In this document: positions 57,936-64,000 of the stretch, in pieces
Numbering within the stretch: position 1 is the stretch's first letter
How the letters are laid out: each line of letters begins with the position of its first letter
DNA from: Kingdonia uniflora
Taxonomy: Eukaryota > Streptophyta > Magnoliopsida > Ranunculales > Circaeasteraceae
DNA: 64,000 bases
Direction: 5' to 3'
Assembly (NCBI GenBank): GCA_014058105.1
Contig: JACGCM010000679.1
Location: 1,178,001 to 1,242,000, forward strand
Notes under the pieces: generated by a model
Told to the model about the DNA's origin: nothing
Database searches by the model: none
The model's input: the letters and a program-made list of their open reading frames with translations, nothing else
Translations under genes and position numbers: made by a program

Positions 57936-58683
57936 CGTAGAGGGGAGACTAAGCTCTTATATCGTGGGGGTTAGGCTCAACTAGGGGTTTTGCAAGTATC
58001 TAAGATAGCAGCATAGGAATAAACTATGCAAACATACTTGTGTCATGAAGTCTTTGAATAGGTAATCTCCAAGACCTCTAGCGGGGATTTAAAAGAGATA
58101 ATATATATATATACTAGATGACAGATTTTGAGCACGAGAGGGCCAAATATCAAGCTCTAGTCAAAGGTACTCCTTTCCTCTCTTAGGGTGTGCGAGTTGA
58201 GTCTTTTTCTAACCACTTTATAGTGGCTCCATTATCCTATTTATAGGAGATATGAAAATATGAGTCACAGCAAAAAGGTTAAGTTACATGTATATCCTTC
58301 TTGGAAGTTATCCCGTAAGGAAGTCGGTTCTGCCATAGTTCTCTGCCGGCTTGTCTACTGAGTTATCTATTGAGTTATCTGCTCGGTTGTCTGCCTTCGA
58401 CCATATATTGATATGGGTAAAGCTTTACTGGATTCGAAGGTGGCTTCTGGTTGACACATGAGTTCCTTGGGCTTCAAGTCTCGCGGTAGGCTTCGACTTA
58501 GTCTTTGAGTATTCGGATCACTTTGGACAGGTACGTTGCGAGTTGATGATTACCTATATTTGCCTCCTCTCAAATAGTCTTTGAGTAGTCTTCAAGTATA
58601 TTAGGCTTTGAGTCTTTTGGTATGCTTTGATGTAGACTTTGAATGTTCGGTTAGTCTTGGAAGGCTACGAGTAGGCCACTATA
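57936..58683 (-). repeat. Tat-3 3' LTR
   Basis: 748 bp; + strand CGTAGAGGGGAGAC ... GTAGGCCACTATA, clearly related to the Tat-1 LTRs but more divergent. Sense TATA box CTATAAATAG (minus, about 58237-58246) with TTCGA motifs towards 58398-58500. Confidence 0.85.
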
Positions 58684-58854
58684 TTTGCCTCGTCTCAGCT
58701 GGGGCCTCAGAAATTATTGTAGACGGCTCGTGTTGAGAAAAAAGCTGTTATGCATGGAAAGTTGTATGGTTGACTGGAATGAATGTGCCCATTTTCAAGG
58801 GCATTAATGGTGATTATGCTGATAAAGGGATCATTAATGCTCTTTTAATCAAGC

Positions 58855-58863
58855 TATAAAAGG
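58855..58863 (+). promoter_or_regulatory. Antisense TATA box in Tat-3
   Basis: TATAAAAGG on the + strand, 172 bp from the LTR edge at 58683. CTTTTCATCTTCTCCTTC follows at about 58890-58910, as in Tat-1 and Tat-2. Confidence 0.6.
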
Positions 58864-58929
58864 GGTGGTTATGGAGTGGGTTTGATTAACTCCTTTTCAT
58901 CTTCTCCTTCAAACTAGCTGTACTCCATT

Positions 58930-59160
58930 GTTAAAAAAATAAAGACTTGTTCTCAGACGCGACTGGAGGAGCATGAGGTGTTAGTAGAAGCTAAAGTAGT
59001 CGAGCTAACCAGTAGGTTCTTTGGAAGGAGGGATACGGGGGACCCATTACCTGACCTCGTTCATCTTTACAGGGAAGACGTTATCGACATCGAATGGGAA
59101 CAAGCATAGGCATTCACGTTCTGGTGGGGAATGTTCCAGTACCACCTCTTAATGGTAACT
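58930..59160 (+). pseudogene. Tat-3 aORF remnant
   Basis: The + strand reads LEEHEVLVEAKVVELTSRFF and DLVHLYREDVIDIEWEQA, weakly like the coiled-coil and C-terminal parts of the Tat-1 aORF (VAVLEAKL; LYPLIDEDIEDII). The conserved KVGVILVP block is missing, so most of the aORF is deleted. Confidence 0.45.
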
Positions 59161-59691
59161 GAATGTTCAGCTACGTTACGGTCTTTGGTACGACGGCTGG
59201 TGAAGGCGGAGGAAGGTGGCGGTAGTGGTGGTGGGTCATGGTATTGGGAGAACTGCCCGGTCTGTTATTGAGGCGGTGGGGGTGCTTTCTTCTTCTTTTT
59301 TTGACTTTGGTATTTATTATTGTTAATGTTCTTGTCTTCTCTTTTTGTTTTGAATGGGACATATAATTCTTGTTTCTCCCCAGTTTTAAAATGACAAATT
59401 TCAGTTCGAAGGTAAATAGGTACGCGGGGGGTTAAATTTGAAGTTTGAAATTATCACAATTAGGTGGGTTCATGGATGGAAAACAGGTTCGATTGTTCGG
59501 ACTCAAAAGTTAAACATGCTAGATGGTTTGGAAAATAAATAAGCTCGATAATTCGGAGGCAAAGATTAACTACGCTGGATAGGTTAAAAAATAAAATAAG
59601 TTGGATTATTCAATAAAATATTAATGAAAAAAATATAATAAGCTTGTTTGATTTGAAAATAAAATAAGCTCGATTACTATTTCTTCTATCT

Positions 59692-59910
59692 TCAAAGTGT
59701 GTTGTCATAGGTGTTGTTTTGCTTGGAGTATAGGAAACTGACACCATTAATTGTAGACCTGACATGTACGTACGTGCCTTGAGCAGTGTGCTGGGTAGAC
59801 AGTAGATAGTTCATGTCATGGGCATGAGATTGGCACTTGTCATAATATTTCGCATATTTTTCAGCCTGTTTCTTCATATTCGGCCATAATAGACCTTGTG
59901 CTATCGCGGG
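59692..59910 (-). pseudogene. Tat-3 integrase zinc-binding remnant
   Basis: The minus strand reads GLLWPNMKKQAEKYAKYYDK then CQSHA, like the GYYWPTM..DA..YV..CDKCQ signature of Tat integrases; the first Cys of the pair is changed to Tyr (YDKC). The catalytic core is not found. Tat-1 lacks this domain. Confidence 0.6.
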
Positions 59911-60271
59911 AGCGCCATAGATTTATCGGCAGTATAAGATCCATAATTTCCTTTGTGCAACTCTATAATGATGATGCTAGTTTCTTGCTAATATATGCAT
60001 TTGAGGTGTACTCCATTTGGTTATTTTCGATGTAATCTGCCTTTTAAATTGGTGTACCTTCAACAATTTTTCAATAGTGAGCATTTTACCTTCGGTCATC
60101 CGGGAGTGTGGAACTGTTGAAATACCCAAGGAAGGGGGTATGCCAATCTTCAGGATCCAAACCCTCACCCCGAGTATTGATGGTATTAACTTCCACCTAG
60201 TGGATACTTGGGCGTTCGAGTACTTCGATGCTGAACTTTTAGGGTTCGGACTATCCTAGCATTGCTCTAAT

Positions 60272-61128
60272 TAGGGTTGCAACTTTGTCTGAACTTCCAA
60301 TTTTTTCCGATTTCCGATATGATATTTCTGATTTTGGAACCCTATTTTGCAATTCCGATTTCCGAAAATCCAATTTCTGAATTTTTTTGAAAAAATTTGG
60401 ATCGGAATTGTTTAGCTGTGTGTAATTCTGAAACTCTGAAGTTTCCGATCTGATTATTCTGAATATTCTGATCCGATTATTCCGAATTATTCCAATCCGA
60501 TAATTCCGAATTTTTTGATCCGATTATTCTGAAAACCATCTGATCCGATTATTCCGAATACCCTCCGATCCGATTATTCCAAAAAAATATTCCGAATATC
60601 CCTCTAATCCGTTTTAATTCTGAATGATCCGAATTAAAGCATAAAACATTCGACCTTAAGATTATTAAATTAGGGCATTCTCCACCGCCTCTTCGTTTCT
60701 TCTCCACTGCCCTCCACTCCCTCTACTGTTAAGTAAAATCTTCACTGCATCTATTCTCCATTTTCCACTGCCTCAATTTTGATTCGCAGAGAAGAAGAAA
60801 AGTTAAATCTCATCTCTGGCTTCAGTTTTCCTCTGGCTTCGATTTTAAATATTTGATTCTTGAAGAAGTGAGAACTCTGTTATTATGGTTTGATTTGAAG
60901 AAGTGAAAACTCTGTTATTTCGTATTTATTCTGAAATTGATTCCGAATTTATTCCGAAATAGTCAGAATTCCGAAATTTCCAAAAATTCTGAAAATTCCG
61001 AATTCTGATTCATTTTTTTAGTTCCGAAAAAAATCGGATCGGATCAGAATAAATTTTATTGTTAAAAAAAATTAGAAAAATTCCGACCCCCTCTATTTCA
61101 GATCCGATCTGATCCGAAAATAGGCCTA
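60272..61128. mobile_element. hAT-like non-autonomous insertion in Tat-3
   Basis: 857 bp, TAGGGTTGCA ... TAGGCCTA, flanked by GCTCTAAT / ACTCTAAT (60264-60271, 61129-61136; 7 of 8 identical). Flanks join in alignment with uninterrupted Tat-1. Both sub-terminal parts are packed with GATCCGATTATTCCGAAT-like words; the middle (about 60680-60800) is free of them. Confidence 0.75.
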
Positions 61129-61246
61129 ACTCTAATATAGGCAAGAGTGTCGACGTGTCTATTCTTTCCCGAGGGTAATGTGTCATCGAAGATTTTTTAG
61201 GGAAACGATCCATGCGTTAACGAATGAGTGCTGCATACTCTACCAT

Positions 61247-61747
61247 TTAACTATTCACCTTGTTGTCACCGGTGTAATATCTTTGGATCAGCTGTGAGTT
61301 ATTAAAAATAGCAAATCCTGGAATACCCAGCTCAAGGGCCATATCTTGACCGTGGATCAAGGCTTTGTATTCGGCTTCATTGGTAGTACACTTGATGTTG
61401 AGTTTGATTACTTTCTCAAGTCGACCATTAGATGGTGTGACCAGTACGATTCCTATTCTGAAATCATTCAGGCTTGCTGACCCATTAGAAAATTGTCGCG
61501 ATCCTGTATTAGGATTCCAGGGGTAGGTTTGTTCGGGTTTGTCTTTGGGGAGCTCATCTTCGTGTTCCTCCCACTCTGTATCTTTGACTGGGAAGTCGGC
61601 TAAAAAGTCAGTGACGACTTGACCTTTTTGGGATATCTGCTTCTCTAAAGTGATGTCATGCTCACCGAGGTAGATAGGCCATTGCTGTACCCGTCCAAAT
61701 TTCTCTTTTTTGGCTGAGACTTCGCGAAGGGGGTAACTCGTGATCAC
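61247..61747 (-). pseudogene. Tat-3 RNase H
   Basis: The 166-residue ORF begins in the RNase H-linked part (PIYLGEHDITLEKQISQKGQ, VVTDFLADFP) and contains FSNGSASLNDFRIGIVLVTP, TTNEAEYKALIHGQDMALEL and FAIFNNSQL. DGS is NGS and DSQ is NSQ, so two catalytic Asp are Asn. Ends at the TAA/TAG near 61247. Confidence 0.82.
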
Positions 61748-62275
61748 TCGTATGCAAAGTGCTTGGAAATATGGTTTTAATTTTCTTGAAGTATAGACGA
61801 GTGTAAGGAGAAGTCTTTCAAGTTTGATGTATCTTGTTTTAGCTGGGGTCAGTATTCTACTGATGAAGTATACTATTTTTTTAATGTCTTCATCTATTCA
61901 AATAAGGACCAAACTGATAGATTCATTGGTCACTGCGGGATAGAGGGAAAATACTTCGCCTTCGACTGGAGAACTCATTACAGGTGGTTGGCCGAGGTAA
62001 GTCTTGAGCTCATTAAAAGCTTGCTCACATTTGGGTATCCAATTAATGCAGGGGTTTTTCTTCTTGGTTTTGTGGGTACCTTGATCGCATAGAAGGGAGA
62101 ATAACCAGGCACATCGGTCAGAGGATTTTAAAATGAATTGATTATGGACTGCTATTTTTCCTGCGACCTTTTGTATGTCTTTCTTTGTTTGGGGAGATGG
62201 AATATCAATGAGGGATCGAATTTGGGTAGGGTCGATCTCAATTCCTCGTTTACTAATGAGGTGGCCAAGGAATTT

Positions 62276-62760
62276 TTAAGATGATATGGTAAACTGGCAT
62301 TTATTAGGGTTTAATTTCATTTGGTATGATCGAAGGATTAAAAAAACTTCGGTTAGGTCTTGTATATGGGTATTTTTGTAGAGGCTCTTGCATAGCATGT
62401 CGTTAGTATTGACTTCGGCTAACTTGTCAAGAAAAGGTTTAAATATGGTGGTAACGAGGTATTGGATGGTTATGCCCGTATTTTTTTGCCCGAAGGGCAT
62501 GACATTAAAACAGTATAGCCCTTGTTCAGTAATGAAGGAGGTTTTAATTTGATCTTTAGAGAGGAAAGGTACATGATTGTAGCTCCAGGCAACATCCATC
62601 ATTAAAAGGCATTCATGGCCAACTGTTGTATCAAGGAGTACTGAAATAATTGGGAGGGGAAAGTTATCCTTCGGGGTATGCTTGTTAAGATCATTAAAGT
62701 CGACACAAATTCTGATCTTGCCAGTCTTCTTGTGTACGGCCATGATGTTTGAGATTTAAT
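62276..62760 (-). pseudogene. Tat-3 reverse transcriptase
   Basis: 155-residue ORF: KTGKIRICVDFNDLNKHTPK, LDTTVGHECLLMMDVAWSYN, FNVMPFGQKNTGITIQYLV and LAEVNTNDMLCK. The catalytic YIDD is NTND, so the active site is lost. It ends MKLNPNKCQF. The N-terminal RT part (63030-62760) is frame-shifted. Confidence 0.85.
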
Positions 62761-63329
62761 CTGTATATTAAACTTCTCGAATGAAACCTGCAGCTAGAAG
62801 CTTATCGACTTCAAGGTTAACTGCTTCCCAAATCCTTAGGGCTAATGTGCATTTCTTTTATTTGACTGCTGTAGACTTCGATATTAGGTCGATGCCAGTC
62901 ATCTCGTGGATAGTCCTGGCAAAGACGTCTTTGTTGGATTATAGGAATGTGATAAGCTGGTATTTTTCATCCTCTGTTAAAGAACCTCCAATTAATTTTC
63001 CTCGACCGGGGCCATCGAGTTCAATATAGACTATGGGTTCGATAGTTAGTGGTGAGAGAGAGTTGCTGTAATTGCTATGGCTTTACCAACTTTTGAGTAA
63101 GATCAATCTCTGGGTGCTCGCAGGATCGAGTTAATCTTTGGGATCCCTTCATGTTCCAGGTGCTATTTGGGGCAGTGAATCGTAAAACTTGGTGGTAGAT
63201 CGATGGAATTGCCTTCATGGCATGGAGCCAGTTGCGGCCCAGGATGCTGAGGTATTATGATTTTTTGCCGATGACTAGAAAGCTAGTTTATAACACCATC
63301 GGGCCTGTGGTGACGGGAAGGCTGATTCT

Positions 63330-63698
63330 TCAAATAGCTACTTCTGTAGAGCCATTGAAGCCCTTTAGTTTGACATTATCCAGGGTGATATGATCAGCTA
63401 TTTGCATAGCTTTGACTGCTTGGAGAAATAGTACATCGGCTGCACTCCCAGTATCGACAAATATTGGGTAGAGGACGAGGTGCTTGATCTTGACCATGGT
63501 GACCAAAAGATCAGAGTGGGGAAAATGAACATGAGATATGTCATAATCGATAAAGGGTATTCCTTCGGGTTGTAGGTGCTGACTTGTTTCGGGTAGAAGG
63601 ACTGGGAGATTTTGCTGGTAGGTGAGTTTGCAACAATCTTTGACCCATTTCCTTTTACTTCGGGTATGGCCACTGTCATTATTGTTAACTTCGATCAT
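63330..63698 (-). pseudogene. Tat-3 aspartic protease
   Basis: 122-residue ORF with the intact active-site motif FVDTGSAADVLFL, ending FNGSTEVAI. The downstream flap part (LSILGRNWLHAMKAIPS-like) continues beyond a frame break towards 63180. Confidence 0.82.
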
Positions 63699-63749
63699 AT
63701 GAGCTTGGAAGATGTATACTTTATTTGGTCTGGTGGTTGGGGCAGATAT

Positions 63750-64000
63750 GCACGAAGGTATCGAGACTCGGGATCAAACAGGTGCCTCCTGATTGTGTGC
63801 CTACTGTAGTCCTCGAACTAAGTGGCGTAACTCGTCAAGGGCTTAGTGCTGTCTATCAGTTTCTTTAATACGATGTTGTCGTTCAGCTTTTAGTTCCTAA
63901 CATCGATCTTTGTGCTTGAGGCAAAGTTGGTTTGTGCGACGTTCTTCTGCCTGAGCAAACTACTGTCTTATTAGGGCCAACTGAGCGGTGATGCCATCGG
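63750..64000 (-). other. Tat-3 leader
   Basis: Matches the Tat-1 leader (about 18080-18300), for example GCACGATGTTGTCG in Tat-1 against ATACGATGTTGTCG here. Gag sequence between protease and leader is absent. Confidence 0.65.

Larger units (their letters stand above)
57936..64000 (-). mobile_element. Tat-3: third Tat-like element, open at the right edge
   Basis: In minus orientation: (5' LTR outside the window), leader (64000 to about 63750), protease, RT, RNase H, integrase relic, aORF relic, PPT GAGACGAGGCAAA and 3' LTR (58683-57936). A hAT-like insertion sits at 60272-61128. Gag is deleted: the text passes from protease (about 63740) straight to leader sequence. It is inserted in copia-C. 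Confidence 0.88.

Overview
This window is repeat-dominated plant nuclear DNA, most likely from a eudicot. It holds several lineages of LTR retrotransposons nested in one another, MITEs, a TRIM, a SINE-like copy, and two recognisable host genes whose introns have GT-AG borders. No rRNA, tRNA, CRISPR or bacterial feature was seen. Family names rest on reading motifs by eye; no database search was run.

Layout. (1) 1-3540: 3' end of a Tat-like Ty3/gypsy element on the + strand (Tat-2), with an antisense ORF (aORF) and its 3' LTR, inserted into a decayed Ty1/copia element (copia-A, minus, 3541-6240). (2) 6241-9164: unassigned sequence with a CA/TG-rich tract. (3) 9170-19101: a Tat element on the minus strand (Tat-1), complete between its LTRs and flanked by the 5-bp duplication TCATG. 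It has gag, protease, RT and RNase H and a + strand aORF, but no visible integrase. It lies in the leader of a copia element whose PBS and LTR follow at 19351-19641. (4) 20377-20711: a two-exon potato inhibitor I gene (+). (5) 22278-34952: a two-exon host gene (minus) of unknown function. Its 11.9-kb intron holds a 437/444-bp tandem duplication, a TRIM solo LTR, a copia fragment, two MITEs with 8-bp TSDs, a 6.55-kb copia element (copia-B, TSD ATTCA) and a ~180-bp tandem repeat. (6) 36320-51190: an old minus-strand gypsy element split by a 9.9-kb + strand Tekay/Del-like chromovirus (39111-48982) with 2.5-kb LTRs. (7) 51191-57150: mostly non-coding, with a tandem TRIM, a SINE-like copy, a possible exon and GA microsatellites. 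(8) 57150-57935: the end of a third copia (copia-C), cut by a third Tat element (Tat-3, minus, 57936 to beyond the edge), itself carrying a hAT-like insertion.

Four signals stand out. All three Tat copies have a TATA box on the antisense strand 167-172 bp inside the 3' LTR, followed by a pyrimidine-rich stretch, placed to drive the aORF. At least four otherwise unrelated LTR families carry clusters of the palindrome TTCGAA upstream of a TATA-like box. Short in-tandem duplications cluster between about 22 and 34 kb, and one of them copied the 3' splice site of the host gene. Copia-B has, where its primer-binding site should be, a 14-nt sequence complementary to its own LTR.

Host functions that can be read are one small serine-protease inhibitor and one uncharacterised protein with a charged, probably coiled-coil C-terminus. 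The retroelement ORFs all look inactive (stops, frameshifts, lost catalytic residues).
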